Positions 20,866 to 34,097 are shown, numbered from the stretch's first letter. The stretch: 64,000 nucleotides of DNA from Embiotoca jacksoni (GCA_022577435.1 JAKOON010000007.1:9866926-9930925), one strand, 5' to 3'. Numbers and translations are program-made. Notes: a model not told the origin generated them from the letters alone.

Positions 20866-23250
20866 CTCTAGTGGAGAGTCTGGTTCATCCAGGATGCTCT
20901 TCTCATTCTGTATCCGCTGCATCGTCGCTGTAGAACTGGGGTCCATTATCAGCACGTTCTGACTACCGGCTCTGCCGAATTTACAGTCACTCTTTCTGGA
21001 GTCAGTCGTCCTGCACACCTCGTAATTGTACACGTGTTGGAGAGTTCCTGTCCCCAAAGTGTCCGAGTAACGTGGTGGATAATATGGAATCACAGGGAGG
21101 TTGGAGTGATACATGACGCGAGACTGTCTCCATCTGTAGATCTTCACTGATATAATAACCACTAAACACGTGATGAAGAGGAAGGAAACTACAGCCAGAG
21201 CCAGCACTAAGTAAAAAGTCAGGTTATCGTTGTATTCCTTGTCTTGTGTAAAGTCGGTGAACTCCGACAGCACTTCAGGGAAGCTGTCCGCCACCGCCAC
21301 GTTAACAATGACTGTAGCTGAACGAGAGGGCTGCCCGTTGTCCTCCACTATGACGGTCAGTCTTTGTTTCACAGCATCTTTATCAGTGACTTGGCGGATA
21401 GTTCTGATTTCTCCATTCTGTAAGCCCACTTCAAACAGCGCCCTGTCTGTGGCTTTCTGTAGTTTATAGGAGAGCCAGGCATTCTGTCCAGAGTCCACAT
21501 CAACAGCCACCACTTTAGTCACCAGATAGCCCACATCTGCTGAACGAGGCACCATTTCAGCCACCACAGAGCCACCAGTCTGGACCGGGTACAGAACCTG
21601 AGGAGGGTTGTCGTTCTGGTCCCGGATCAGGATTTTCACAGTCACGTTGCTACTGAGTGGAGGAGAGCCTCCATCCTGCGCTTTAACGCGGAACTGGAAA
21701 TCTTTGATCTGCTCGTAATCAACAGAGCGAACTGCATGGATGACTCCACTATCAGCACTAACGGACACATATGAGGAGACTGGCACTCCGTTAACAGAGG
21801 AGTCCTCCAGTATGTAAGAAACACGCGCATTCTGGTTCCAGTCAGCGTCTCTGGCTTTCACTGTGAATATAGAGAGGCCTGGTGTGTTGTTTTCTACAAT
21901 GTAGGCCTCATATGAGCTCCTCTCAAAGACAGGCGCGTTGTCATTCACATCAGAGATCTGTAAGGTGAGAGTGACGGCGCTGGAGAGGGAGGGCACTCCC
22001 TCATCAGAGCAGGTTACTGTGATATTATACTCAGAGGCTCTCTCTCTGTCCAAATCACTGTCTGTCACTAAGCTATAGAAATCATTTGAAGAAGCAGTAA
22101 TAGTAAATGGTATGTTACCATTTATTCTGCAGTTCACTTGACCATTGTTACTTGAGTCTGGGTCAAGGACACTGAACATAACTATAACTGTATTAGGTGG
22201 AGAGTTTTCTGGGATGGAATCAGATTTGGAAAGTATACTGATTACAGGCTTATTATCATTAATGTCAATCACATCAACTATAATCTTACTTGAATCGGAA
22301 AGACCACCACTGTCTTTAGCCTCAATATCAATTTGATAATACTTGGCTTTTTCAAAGTCAACGTCACCAATTAATATTACTTCACCGTTTTCATTGATTG
22401 TGAATATATCAGAGACACTGTCCATGGTAGTAGATACTGAATAAGATACTTCCCCATTTGTTCCTTTATCTGCATCAGAAGCACTCACTGCTGTCAGTGT
22501 TGTTCCTTTCTGAGAATTTTCCACTATGGCGGCCTTGTAAACCGACTGCGTAAAAACGGGAGCATTGTCATTGGCATCTAGTATGGTCACATAAATCTTT
22601 ACTGTACCAGACATCTGAGGCTCTCCGCCATCAACAGCTGTTAACAACAAGGATATTTGCTCCTCTTTCTCTCGATCTAACGGTTTGTGTAAAACCATTT
22701 CGACCTTTTTATTTCCATCCGCCTGACTATCTATTTTTAGTACAAAATTACCTGTAGGTTTTAAGCTGTAATTTTTCAGGCCATTTATTCCAATGTCTGC
22801 ATCAACTGCTCTGTCTAACACAAATTTAGACCCAGTAACTGCAGATTCGCTGATTTCAAAACGTTTTTCGTCATTTTTAAAAGTAGGATTGTTGTCGTTG
22901 ATGTCGGTAATCTCTACCGTTATTCGAAAAAGCTCCATTGGATTTTCTAGAATTATCTGTAAATGTAAAGCACAAGGCGTCGTCTGTCTGCAGAGCGACT
23001 CTCTGTCGATTCTCTCCTTGACGAGGAGGACTCCTCTTTCTCTACTCAGCTCGATGTATTCTGCACTGTCGCTCGTAAATATACGGGCTTTACCGGACTT
23101 CAGTCTTTTCACATCTAAACCTAAGTCCCGTGCTATGTTGCCCACGACAGATCCTTTTGCCATTTCCTCCGGAATGGAGTAGCTGATATGACCGACAACT
23201 GAACCGAGAGAAAAGACCGAGATGAAAAACAGTACTTGCCGTCTTGCCAT
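20866..23250 (-). CDS. pcdhg: Clustered protocadherin gamma-type variable exon V7
   Basis: V7 encodes 795 residues from the ATG at 23250 (MARRQVLFFIS..., signal peptide about 1-20). The frame extends four codons to a GTG, which is not used. The mature start is HISYSIPEEM, where most relatives have QVSY. EC1 has CRQTTPC. The linkers are DINDN, DANDN, DINDN, DVNDN and DQNDN. EC5 has RSVDYEQIK, a Phe-to-Val change shared with V9 and V10 that marks a converted tract. EC3 and EC4 are distinctive (SDIFTINENGEV, TASSNDFYSLV). The end is QNEKSILDEPDSPLE, as in V5. Confidence 0.93.
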
Positions 23251-23504
23251 TGTTCTATTCACGGTTTACGTGGCGCCACGAAGAAAGCTGTTACACTCGG
23301 TTTCACAAGAAAATATATGTCCCATGTGAAATTAAATACAGAAATGAAGAGCCACAGAATCCAGAATTATTGAACAACAGTCCATCAGATTGTATCCATT
23401 GTGATTTTCGGTCCTTAAACAGTGCTTCCTCTTCCTTTCTTTCTCTAAAATAACGACATGACGAAGGAGGATCTGCTTCAAATCCTGTATACTACTTCAA
23501 CATG

Positions 23505-23522
23505 TTGACCAATAGCGGCCCA
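23505..23522 (-). promoter_or_regulatory. CSE-like promoter element of V7
   Basis: The minus strand reads TGGGCCGCTATTGGTCAA, 255 bp upstream of the V7 ATG. It shares the CGCTAT core with V6. Confidence 0.78.
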
Positions 23523-23791
23523 TAGAGTTCAAATAGCATAACTGCAAGGAAACTAAACTTAATATCTGCTAAAATGCTTTTGCAATATACATTGCGTGTA
23601 CAATGAAATAAACTTCAACAATGATTATCAAAAAGCGTGCACGTCAACCTGGACATCTAAATATATGACATCTATACTTTAAAAGGACAAAAGAAAAAAA
23701 AAAACATAACAGAGACAAAAAACAACAACAACCTCTGTCACAAAACCCATCAAATGAGTGTTAAGAGAGGGGAAGCGGCTCATATAGTTTG

Positions 23792-23812
23792 GCCGCTATC
23801 CGAGGTGCTGAA
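23792..23812 (-). promoter_or_regulatory. RE1-like site after V8, one mismatch
   Basis: The minus strand has TTCAGCACC, TC, then GGATAGCGGC. The right half differs from GGACAG by one base. It is 64 bp past the V8 donor. Confidence 0.7.
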
Positions 23813-23876
23813 ATTCCGTAGTCGACACATATCTTAACATACAGCTATGAAAAAAGCAAAGGGGACATTTTCTAAC

Positions 23877-26261
23877 CTCTAGAGGAGAATCTGGTTCATC
23901 CAGGATGCTCTTCTCACTCTGTATCCGCTGCATCGTCGCTGTAGAACTGGGGTCCATTATCAGCACGTTCTGACTACCGGCTCTGCCGAACTTACAGTCA
24001 CTCTTTCTGGAGTCTGTCGTCCTGCACACCTCGTAATTGTACACGTGTTGGAGAGTCCCTGTCCCCAAAGTGTCCGAGTAACGTGGTGGATAATATGGAA
24101 TCACAGGGAGGTTGGAGTGATACATGATGCGAGACTGTCTCCATCTGTAGATCTTCACTGATATAATAACTACTAAACACGTGATGAAGAGGAAGGAAAC
24201 TACAGCCAGAGCCAGCACTAAGTAAAAAGTCAGGTTGTCGTTGTATTCCTTGTCTTGTGTAAAGTCGGTGAACTCCGACAGCACTTCAGGGAAGCTGTCC
24301 GCCACCGCCACGTTAACAATGACTGTAGCTGAACGAGAGGGCTGCCCGTTGTCCTCCACGATAACGGTCAGTCTTTGTTTCACAGCATCTTTATCAGTGA
24401 CTTGGCGGATAGTTCTGATTTCTCCATTCTGTAAGCCCACTTCAAACAGCGCCCTGTCTGTGGCTTTCTGTAGTTTATAGGAGAGCCAGGCATTCTGTCC
24501 AGAGTCCACATCGACAGCCACCACTTTAGTCACCAGATAGCCCACATCTGCTGAACGAGGCACCATTTCAGCCACCACAGAGCCACCAGTCTGGACCGGG
24601 TACAGAACCTGAGGGGGGTTGTCGTTCTGGTCCCGGATCAGGATTTTCACAGTCACGTTGCTACTGAGTGGAGGAGAGCCTCCATCCTGCGCTTTGACGC
24701 GGAACTGGAAATCTTTGATCTGCTCGTAGTCAAAAGAGCGAACTGCATGGATGACTCCACTATCAGCACTAACGGACACATATGAGGAGACTGGCACTCC
24801 GTTAACAGAGGAGTCCTCCAGTATGTAAGAAACACGCGCATTCTGGTTCCAGTCAGCGTCTCTGGCTTTCACTGTGAATATAGAGACACCTGGTGTGTTG
24901 TTTTCTACAATGTAGGCCTCATATGAGCTCCTCTCAAAGACAGGCGCATTGTCATTCACATCGGAGATCTGTAAGGTGAGAGTGACGCTGCTGGAGAGGG
25001 AGGGTACTCCCTCATCAGAGCAGGTTACTGTGATATTATACTCAGAGTCTCTCTCTCTGTCTAAATCACTGTCCGTCACGAGACTATAGAAATTATTTGT
25101 TGATGATTTTAAAGTGAAAGGTATATTTTCGTTGATGAAGCATTTTACATTTCCGTTTTGTCCCGAGTCCTTGTCCTCGATGTTTATCATCGTAACGACC
25201 GTATTTAGGTTGGCATCCTCTGGTATAATAGTTGACTTTGACATTATAGTAATTTCAGGTTTGTTGTCATTCGTATCCTGCACATCAACAATTAATTTGC
25301 AAGAATCTGTGAGTCCTCCTTCATCACTAGCGAGTAATATTATTTGATAGTTTCGCGACTCCTCAAAATCAATGTTTCCAATTAAAGTAACTTCTCCGTT
25401 TTCCTCATTTACATCAAATACGTTCCTGATATCATCCAAAGTATTCGTGATTGAATATCTAATTTTACTGTTAGTTCCTTGATCTGCATCTGAGGCTGTA
25501 ACAGTAGCAACAACTGTGCCTTTAGGTGAATTCTCAGTAACTGTAGCTTTGTACGTCTGCTGTGTAAAAACTGGGGCGTTATCATTAACATCTAAAACTG
25601 TAATGACAATCAGCATTGTTCCTGACATCTGAGGCTCTCCTCCATCTACAGCCGTTAACACGAGAGATATCTGCTCTTGTTTCTCTCTGTCTAAAGGCTT
25701 CTGTAGCACCATCTCAACATTTTTATGTCCATCAGCGTTATTGTGCAGTTTCAGAGCAAAATTGTCTGTCGGTTTTAATTGGTAGGTTTTAAGATCATTA
25801 ATTCCAACATCGAGATCCACAGCTCTTTCTAGCACAAATTTTGCCCCAATGATTGCTGACTCGCTAATTCTAAATTTCATTTCACTTTTTTCAAAATTTG
25901 GTGCATTATCATTGATATCTGTAATCTGGACTGTAACACTATAAAATTCCATCGGATTTTCCAAAATAATCTGAAAATGTAAAGCACACGGTGTCGTCTG
26001 TCTGCAGAGCACCTCTCTGTCTATTCTCTCTTTCACGAGGAGGACTCCTCTTTCTCTGTTCAGCTCGACGTACTCGTCGCTGTCTCGGGTAAAGATTCGC
26101 GCTTTGCCAGATGATAGACGTTTAATTTGTAAACCTAAATCATGTGCTATATTACCGACTAACGATCCTTTGACCATTTCCTCTGGAATAGAGTAGCTGA
26201 CCTGCCCTAGCACCGAGCTGACGGAGAGGAGAGAGACGAACAATATTACTTGCCTTGTCAT
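23877..26261 (-). CDS. pcdhg: Clustered protocadherin gamma-type variable exon V8
   Basis: V8 encodes 795 residues from the ATG at 26261 (MTRQVILFVS..., signal peptide 1-19). EC1 has CRQTTPC and the unusual SDEYVELN also found in V9 and V12. EC2 shares a nearly identical DNA block with V9, V10 and V12 (KLHNNADGHKNVEMVLQ to ENSPKGTVVA). Its first half of EC2 (FEKSEMKFRISES) is closest to V10. The linkers are DINDN, DVNDN, DTNDN, DVNDN and DQNDN. EC3 beyond the shared block is its own (DDIRNVFDVNEENG). The homogenised 3' segment has the TPGVSIF version of EC5. The frame stays open 26 codons past the donor. Confidence 0.93.
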
Positions 26262-26513
26262 TGTTTTACTCGATTTGTTTTTTCAGCGAGGCTCCAAATG
26301 TTTATATCCCATAAAACTTTCATCGACCCATTTATAAATCGTTCATTTAGAACCTGAATAATCCACACGAGAGAGATGAGCTCAAATGTCGATGTCTCTT
26401 ATCCGAATATTGTCCACAACTCGAGTGGCTCGTCTTTCTCGTCGTCGTCTTTCTTTATTATGTCGATGTAACATGGGAGATGCTGCTGCAATACACTGCC
26501 AATCGTCTACACT

Positions 26514-26531
26514 CTGGTCAACAGCGGCCCT
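26514..26531 (-). promoter_or_regulatory. CSE-like promoter element of V8
   Basis: The minus strand reads AGGGCCGCTGTTGACCAG, 253 bp upstream of the V8 ATG. It is identical to the elements of V9, V10 and V12. Confidence 0.85.
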
Positions 26532-26912
26532 AAGAGTTCACATTGGAAAACTGCAATCCAACATACAGAAACACTTTCCAGAAGACTTGATATATTTTTT
26601 TTTAAGTCAAAGGTGTATCAAAGCTTATATGAATGCAAAAGCATTACGAACAAAAACCTTAACGCTACAGATCATCATCAAACTGATGGTTTTATATTTT
26701 TAGAGTCAATTTTATGATACTTTATCTTTGGAACGCTGCATATTTATACAATGCCACATCTAAAGTAATCAGCCATTTTAGTCAAATCCGAATAATGCAC
26801 ACCAGCTACGATATTTAAAATAATTTACCTTAAATTCAAACCAATGTACAACAGCTCTCACTATCTTGTGCAAACACAAAGTAGACGTATACAGCGGGCG
26901 GACTCTGAGAAT

Positions 26913-26933
26913 GTCACTGTTCAATGTCCTGAA
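26913..26933 (-). promoter_or_regulatory. Degraded RE1 after V9
   Basis: The minus strand has TTCAGGACA, TT, then GAACAGTGAC, three mismatches to the canonical site. It lies 501 bp past the V9 donor. REST binding is doubtful. Confidence 0.35.
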
Positions 26934-27434
26934 ATGGACAGAGCCTGATTAACAACCACGAACACTGAAAAAAATCCTGTCAGAAATATTTTTTTTTCTT
27001 TTTTTAAATAACCCCGCCCCCCTCAAAATAATAAAAAGAAAAAAAGTATGTCCAACCCTGCGAAGAGCAACTGCCTACATTATATCCTCTTGAAAAATTA
27101 CCAGTTCAAAATTAGGTGGTACAAAAAGATATATATATATGGGCAAGGAAGAGTGAAAAAAAATTAACTTTTTTATATTATGCAAAGTCAGACGATAACA
27201 AAGGAGAGTTGTACTACTCGGACAACAAGAAAGACACACGAAATGTAATTCTCAGTCGAAACAGAATTTCACTTTAGCAATGAGGTCGAGGCAAATAGAG
27301 AACATGTTTGGAGACTCTAAGGCAGCATGAAATCAAGTTTTTAACTCAATTTAGTTATTTCTGCCAAAATAAATGCATGTTTTAAATTGCAACAGGCAGA
27401 AGTAATGTTTGAAAATTGTTTAAAGTTTTCTAAC

Positions 27435-29819
27435 CTCTAGAGGAGAGTCTGGTTCATCCAGGATGCTCTTCTCACTCTGTATCCGCTGCATCGTCGCTGT
27501 AGAACTGGGGTCCATTATCAGCACGTTCTGACTACCGGCTCTGCCGAACTTACAGTCACTCTTTCTGGAGTCTGTCGTCCTGCACACCTCGTAATTGTAC
27601 ACGTGTTGGAGAGTCCCTGTCCCCAAAGTGTCGGAGTAACGTGGTGGATAATATGGAATCACAGGGAGGTTGGAGTGACACATGATACGAGACTGTCTCC
27701 ATCTGTAGATCTTCACTGATATAATAACCACTAAACACGTGATGAAGAGGAAGGAAACTACAGCCAGAGCCAGCACTAAGTAAAAAGTCAGGTTTTCGTT
27801 GTATTCCTTGTCGTGTGTAAAGTCAGTGAACTCCGACAGCACTTCAGGGAAGCTGTCCGCCACCGCCACGTTAACAATGACTGTAGCTGAACGAGAGGGC
27901 TGCCCGTTGTCTTCCACTATAACGGTCAGTCTTTGTTTCACAGCATCTTTATCAGTGACTTGGCGGATAGTTCTGATTTCTCCATTCTGTAAGCCCACTT
28001 CAAACAGCGCCCTGTCTGTGGCTTTCTGCAGTTTATAGGAGAGCCAGGCATTCTGTCCAGAGTCCACATCAACAGCCACCACTTTAGTCACCAGATAGCT
28101 CACATCTGCTGAACGAGGCACCATTTCAGCCACCACAGAGCCACCAGTCTGGACCGGGTACAGAACCTGAGGGGGGTTGTCGTTCTGGTCCCGGATCAGG
28201 ATTTTCACAGTCACGTTGCTACTGAGTGGAGGAGAGCCTCCATCCTGCGCTTTGACGCGGAACTGGAAATCTTTGATCTGCTCGTAGTCAACAGAGCGAA
28301 CTGCATGGATGACTCCACTATCAGCACTAACGGACACATATGAGGAGACTGGCACTCCGTTAACAGAGGAGTCCTCCAGTATGTAAGAAACACGCGCATT
28401 CTGGTTCCAGTCAGCGTCTCTGGCTTTCACTGTGAATATAGAGACGCCTGGTGTGTTGTTTTCTACAATGTAGGCCTCATATGAGCTCCTCTCAAAGACA
28501 GGCGCGTTGTCATTCACATCGGAGATCTGTAAGGTGAGAGTGACGCTGCTGGAGAGGGAGGGGACTCCCTCATCAGAGCAGGTTACTGTGATATTATACT
28601 CAGAGGCTCTCTCTCTGTCTAAATCACTATCTGTAACGAGACTATAGAAATTATTTGTTGATGTTTTTAAATCAAATGGTATATTTTCGCTGATAAAGCA
28701 TTTCACGTTACCGTTTTCTCCTGAGTCTAGGTCCTCAATATTTATCATTGTAACGACCGTATTGAGTTCTGCATCCTCTGATATCACGTTTGACTTCGAC
28801 ATTATGTTAATTTCAGGCTTGTTGTCATTTTCATCTTGCACATCAACAATTAATTTACAGGAATCTGTGAGTCCTCCTTCGTCACTGGCACGTAAGTTTA
28901 TTTGAAAATTTTTTGACTTTTCGAAATCAATATTTCCAATTAAGGAAACTTCTCCGTTATCCTTGTTGACCTCGAACATTTTTCTTACATTCCCTAAAGT
29001 ATTTGTGACTGAATATGTAATTTTACTGTTAGATCCTTGATCTGCATCTGAGGCTGTAATCGTAGCAACAACTGTGCCTTTAGGTGAATTCTCAGTAACT
29101 GTAGCTTTGTACGTCTGCTGTGTAAAAACTGGTGCGTTATCATTAGCGTCTAAAACTGTAATGACAATCAGCATTGTTCCTGACATCTGAGGCTCTCCTC
29201 CATCTACAGCCGTTAACACGAGAGATATCTGCTCTTGTTTCTCTCTGTCTAAAGGCTTCTGTAGCACCATCTCAACATTTTTATGTCCATCAGCGTTATT
29301 GTGCAGTTTCAGAGCAAAATTATCGGTCGGTTTCAGTTCGTATTTTTGAATCCCATTAATTCCAGCATCAAGATCCTCAGCTCTTTCTAGCACGAATTTT
29401 GCTCCGATGATCGCTGACTCACTAATTTTGAATTGGATTTCACTTTTCTCAAAGATTGGTGCATTATCATTTATATCTGTAATCTGGACTGTAACCGTGT
29501 AAAATTCCATAGGATTCTCCAAAATAATCTGAAAATGTAAAGCACAAAGCGCCGTTTCTGTACAGAGTGCTTCTCTGTCGATTCCCTCTTTGACGAGGAG
29601 GACTCCTCTTTCTCTGTTCAGCTCGACGTACTCGTCGCTATTCCTGGTATAAATCTTTGCTTTCCCGGATATCAAACGTCTAATCTCTAAACCTAAATCC
29701 TGCGCTATATTACCCACTAAAGATCCTTTCGCCATTTCTTCCGGAATCGAGTAACTGACCTGCCCAAACACCGAGTCGAGGGAAAGGAGAGCGAGGAACA
29801 ACAGCACTTGCCGATTCAT
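27435..29819 (-). CDS. pcdhg: Clustered protocadherin gamma-type variable exon V9
   Basis: V9 encodes 795 residues from the ATG at 29819 (MNRQVLLFLA..., signal peptide 1-19). The EC1 loop is CTETALC, the form limited to V9, V10 and V12. The linkers are DINDN, DANDN, DENDN, DVNDN and DQNDN. The closest relative is V12: the two share signal peptide, EC1 and more than 1 kb of upstream DNA at an 11,096-bp offset. EC5 has RSVDYEQIK (as in V7 and V10) where V12 has RSFDYEQIK, so the 3' half has exchanged with a different partner. EC6 has ADVSYLVTK where all others have ADVGYLVTK, and the region before the helix reads KEYNENLTFY. Confidence 0.93.
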
Positions 29820-30087
29820 TGTTCTTTCAGATTTTTTGCCAAATGAGACTCCAAAATCTGCTTAAATTCCAGAAAAAAGATAAGGCATAGATCCCAAAGT
29901 TGAAACTCACGATAAAACCATAATAACCTGCTCATTGGAAGCAAATCTTTGTCGCAGGAAAAAACATTTCCTTTTTTAAATCCTCTTCGAGTAGAATTGT
30001 CTGATCGTTGTCCGTTGTGTTCTCTCTGTATAATGTCGATGTTATATGGGAGGTGCTGCTACTAACATGCTCTCTGTCAGCAACACT

Positions 30088-30105
30088 CTGGTCAACAGCG
30101 GCCCT
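30088..30105 (-). promoter_or_regulatory. CSE-like promoter element of V9
   Basis: The minus strand reads AGGGCCGCTGTTGACCAG, 269 bp upstream of the V9 ATG. Confidence 0.85.
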
Positions 30106-30539
30106 AAGAGTCCACAACGTAAAATTGCAGAATACCAACTAAAACTCAGCACTTGAGAAATACTTGTAAAACGTGGAAGTTTTGTATAATACATTCATTT
30201 TGAAATACATTGCACGTTCTAAACGACTACGTGCATATACATTTGAAATCCATTCGTCTCTAATGTCTTGGTCGTCATAATTAACGAATAAACTTGAAAT
30301 ATATTTAATAATAGACAATATCTTAAACAGGTGTTGCAGGTGTAAAACGTTAAAGTGTGGAAATAAAATCCATTTAAAAGACTGGGAAGACAGAAAGAGG
30401 TTGGGAAAAGAGGTTTCCATGAATAAAGAGAATTATGGACAGGTAAGATCAAAGGAAAATATGTTAAAAGCGTAGAAACAGCACATGACAGACAAATTAA
30501 ATATTGGGCTCGAGGGTCATCAACTACGCTACTAATAAT

Positions 30540-30560
30540 GCCGCTGTCCGTGGTTCTGTA
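30540..30560 (-). promoter_or_regulatory. RE1-like site after V10, one mismatch
   Basis: The minus strand has TACAGAACC, AC, then GGACAGCGGC. The only mismatch at a fixed position is the A in CAGAACC. It is 414 bp past the V10 donor; the copy after V13 is at the same distance. Confidence 0.75.
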
Positions 30561-30974
30561 GGGAGTAAACTGAACAAGAACCAAAATTCAGAGACTGCAC
30601 AAGGTGCCATATAGCAATATAATATATATGGAAACAAAATATTCTATGAATAATAATGTCGATTCTTTTCCTTGAACACTACGATCAGTATTATCACCAC
30701 TGTTATACCATTCCGATTACTATAGCTGTGAAGGCATATATCTGTTTCTGAAAAAGAACGTTTGCATTAAAACGTGTTCGTAACTTTTGGGAGTGATAGA
30801 AACGTGAGGCAAATCCCAAAACAGGCTGTATGTACCCATAACCAGTACACAGTAAAATATAAAGCATAAAACCCTCTCCCCAAAACAGAACATGTCTCTA
30901 AAAAAGAGCTGAGGATGAGTATTTACATTTTAAAACACTAAAAACACACTAAAACTGGATTAAAGCAGTCTAAC

Positions 30975-33359
30975 CTCTAGAGGAGAGTCTGGTTCATCCA
31001 GGATGTTCTTCTCACTCTGTATCCGCTGCATCGTCGCTGTAGAACTGGGGTCCATTATCAGCACGTTCTGACTTCCGGCTCTGCCGAACTTACAGTCACT
31101 CTTTCTGGAGTCAGTCGTCCTGCACACCTCGTAATTGTACACGTGTTGGAGAGTCCCTGTCCCCAAAGTGTCGGAGTAACGTGGTGGATAATATGGAATC
31201 ACAGGGAGGTTGGAGTGACACATGATGCGAGACTGTCTCCATCTGTAGATCTTCACTGATATAATAACCACTAAACACGTGATGAAGAGGAAGGAAACTA
31301 CAGCCAGAGCCAGCACTAAGTAAAAAGTCAGGTTGTCGTTGTATTCCTTGTCTTGTGTAAAGTCAGTGAACTCCGACAGCACTTCAGGGAAGCTGTCCGC
31401 CACCGCCACGTTAACAATGACTGTAGCTGAACGAGAGGGCTGCCCGTTGTCCTCCACGATAACGGTCAGTCTTTGTTTCACAGCATCTTTATCAGTGACT
31501 TGGCGGATAGTTCTGATTTCTCCATTCTGTAAGCCCACTTCAAACAGCGCCCTGTCTGTGGCTTTCTGCAGTTTATAGGAGAGCCAGGCATTCTGTCCAG
31601 AGTCCACATCAACAGCCACCACTTTAGTCACCAGATAGCCCACATCTGCTGAACGAGGCACCATTTCAGCCACCACAGAGCCACCAGTCTGGACCGGGTA
31701 CAGAACCTGAGGGGGGTTGTCGTTCTGGTCCCGGATCAGGATTTTCACAGTCACGTTGCTACTGAGTGGAGGAGAGCCTCCATCCTGCGCTTTGACGCGG
31801 AACTGGAAATCTTTGATCTGCTCGTAATCAACAGAGCGAACTGCATGGATGACTCCACTGTCAGCACTAACGGACACATATGAGGAGACTGGCACTCCGT
31901 TAACAGAGGAGTCCTCCAGTATGTAAGAAACACGCGCATTCTGGTTCCAGTCAGCGTCTCTGGCTTTCACTGTAAATATAGAGACACCTGGTGTGTTGTT
32001 TTCTACAATGTAGGCCTCATATGAGCTCCTCTCAAAGACAGGCGCGTTGTCATTCACATCAGAGATCTGTAAGGTGAGAGTGACGCTGCTGGAGAGGGAG
32101 GGTACTCCTTCATCAGAGCAGGTCACTGTGATATTATACTGAGAGTCTCTCTCTCTGTCTAAATCACTGTCTGTAATGAGACTATAGAAATTATTTGTTG
32201 ATGTTTTTAAATTAAATGGTACATTTTCGCTGATAAAGCATTTCACGTTACCGTTCTCTCCTGAGTCTAGGTCTTCGATGTTTATAATTGTAACGACCGT
32301 ATTGAGTTTTGCATCCTCTGATATCACGTTTGACTTCGACATTATGTTAATTTCAGGCTTGTTGTCATTTACATCCTGCACATCAACAATTAACTTACAA
32401 GAATCTGTGAGTCCACCATTATCACTAGCAAGTAAGTTTATCTGAAAATTCCTAAATTTTTCGAAGTCAATGTGGTCAATTAATGAAATTTCGCCGGAAT
32501 CCTCATTTACCTGAAATACTTTCCTAACGTTGTCTAATGTATTTGTGATTGAATATCTAATTTTACTGTTAGTTCCTTGATCTGCATCTGAGGCTGTAAT
32601 CGAAGCAACAACTGTGCCTTTAGGTGAATTCTCAGTAACTGTAGCTTTGTACGTCTGCTGTGTAAAAACTGGGGCGTTATCATTGACGTCTAAAACTGTT
32701 ATGACAATCAGCATTGTTCCTGACATCTGAGGCTCTCCTCCATCTACAGCCGTTAACACGAGAGATATCTGCTCTTGTTTCTCTCTGTCTAAAGGCTTCT
32801 GTAGCACCATCTCAACATTTTTATGTCCATCAGCGTTATTGTGCAGTTTCAGAGCAAAATTATCTGTGGGTTTTAATTGGTAGGTTTTAAGACCATTATT
32901 TCCAACATCGAGATCCACAGCTCTTTCTAGCACAAATTTTGCCCCAATGGTCGCTGACTCGCTAATTCTAAATTTCATTTCACTTTTCTCAAAGGTTGGT
33001 GCATTATCATTGATATCTGTAATCTGGACTGTAACCGTGTAAAATTCTATAGGGTTCTCCAAAATAATCTGAAAATGTAAAGCACAAAGCGCCGTCTCTG
33101 TACACAGTGCTTCTCTGTCTATTCTCTCCTTGACGAGGAGGACTCCTCTTTCTCTGTTCAGCTCGACGTACTGGTCGCTATTCCTGGTATAAATCTTTGC
33201 TTTACCGGATATTAAACGTTTAATTTCTAAACCTAAATCCTGCGCTATATTTCCAACTAAAGATCCTTTCGCCATTTCCTCCGGAATAGAATAGCTGACC
33301 TGCCCAAACACCGAGTCGAGGGAAAGGAGAGAGAGAAACAACAGTACCTGCCGATTCAT
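30975..33359 (-). CDS. pcdhg: Clustered protocadherin gamma-type variable exon V10
   Basis: V10 encodes 795 residues from the ATG at 33359 (MNRQVLLFLS..., signal peptide 1-19). It has the CTETALC loop in EC1. EC2 starts like V8 (SEMKFRISES, DVGNNGLKTYQLKPTD), then enters the block shared with V8, V9 and V12. EC3/EC4 are its own (VRKVFQVNEDSGEI, DHIDFEKFRNF). The linkers are DINDN, DVNDN, DVNDN, DVNDN and DQNDN. The cytoplasmic start is IMCHSNLP, and the silent marker GACTTCCGG there is shared with V13. V10 sits in a 3.5-kb module missing from the sister block that contains V12 and V13. Confidence 0.93.
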
Positions 33360-33625
33360 TGTTCTTTCAGATTTCCCCCCTAATAAGGCTCCACGGTCCG
33401 TTTATATTCCAGAAAATAGACAACACATAGATCCAAACGTCAAATGTCAAATCAAGAGCATCCTAACACGCTGAGAAGAAGCAAACCTTTTTCAGGTGTA
33501 AATTTTCCCTTTTTAAAATGCTCCTCGACCAGAAATGCCTGATCGTCGTCTTTTGGGTTTCCTCTGTACAATGTCGATGTAACATCGGAGGTGCTGCTAC
33601 TAACATGCCCTCTTTCGGCAACACT

Positions 33626-33643
33626 CTGGTCAACAGCGGCCCT
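33626..33643 (-). promoter_or_regulatory. CSE-like promoter element of V10
   Basis: The minus strand reads AGGGCCGCTGTTGACCAG, 267 bp upstream of the V10 ATG. Confidence 0.85.
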
Positions 33644-34076
33644 AAGAGTCCACAACGTAAAACTGCAGAATACCAACTAAAATTCAACACTGGATAAGTC
33701 CTTGTCAAACATCTGGATAATTAGTGACAATAAAATAAATATCATTAAGCAATAACACGTTTCTAAACGACTGCAGGCAGATATGTTTGAATTCCATCAT
33801 GCTTAATGTAGAGGTCTTAATAATTATACATTTAAAGAAAAGGACGTAGACAAAAATAGAAACTGGTGTCAGATCCTGCAGGCGTAGGGGAGGTCAGGGT
33901 GGATATTACATCCAAATGAATGACTGGTAAAGGGAGAAAAAGCTAACAAAAACCACAGGTATTCATGACCAATATGAACTTTTAACAAATAATGTGAAAA
34001 TTAAATTAAGAACTCCAAATTAAAACTTTGGGGACAAAAACTTGATAGAGAGGTTAAACATGGGGACATTTTAAGA

Positions 34077-34097
34077 GTCACTGTCCGCAGTTCTGAA
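34077..34097 (-). promoter_or_regulatory. RE1-like site after V11, two mismatches
   Basis: The minus strand has TTCAGAACT, GC, then GGACAGTGAC. The right half is perfect and the left half has two changes. It is 420 bp past the V11 donor. Confidence 0.55.

Larger units (their letters stand above)
23251..23876. other. Spacer between V8 and V7
   Basis: It holds the V7 leader, a CSE (23505-23522) and a one-mismatch RE1 (23792-23812). It is one of the shortest spacers. I see nothing else. Confidence 0.6.
26262..27434. other. Spacer between V9 and V8
   Basis: It holds the V8 leader with a CTCCC-type block (about 26473-26481), a CSE (26514-26531) and a degraded RE1 (26913-26933). A pyrimidine-rich, AT-rich stretch (26940-27180) includes a short TA run. 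No gene is supported. Confidence 0.6.
29820..30974. other. Spacer between V10 and V9 (duplicated DNA)
   Basis: It is nearly the same as 40916-42070. It holds the V9 leader, a CTCCC block (about 30048-30053), a CSE (30088-30105) and an RE1 (30540-30560). Frames of 68 and 121 codons recur in both copies, but they run through the promoter and RE1 elements and are not called genes. Confidence 0.7.

Noticed and set aside
29932..30138. 68-codon frame upstream of V9, also at 41028 and a related one at 33452
   Set aside because: It runs across the CSE and begins upstream of it, so it is promoter DNA; recurrence is explained by module duplication.
30219..30584. 121-codon frame in the V10-V9 spacer, also at 41315
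   Set aside because: It overlaps the RE1 and has no domain or signal; both copies are similar simply because the spacers are recent duplicates.
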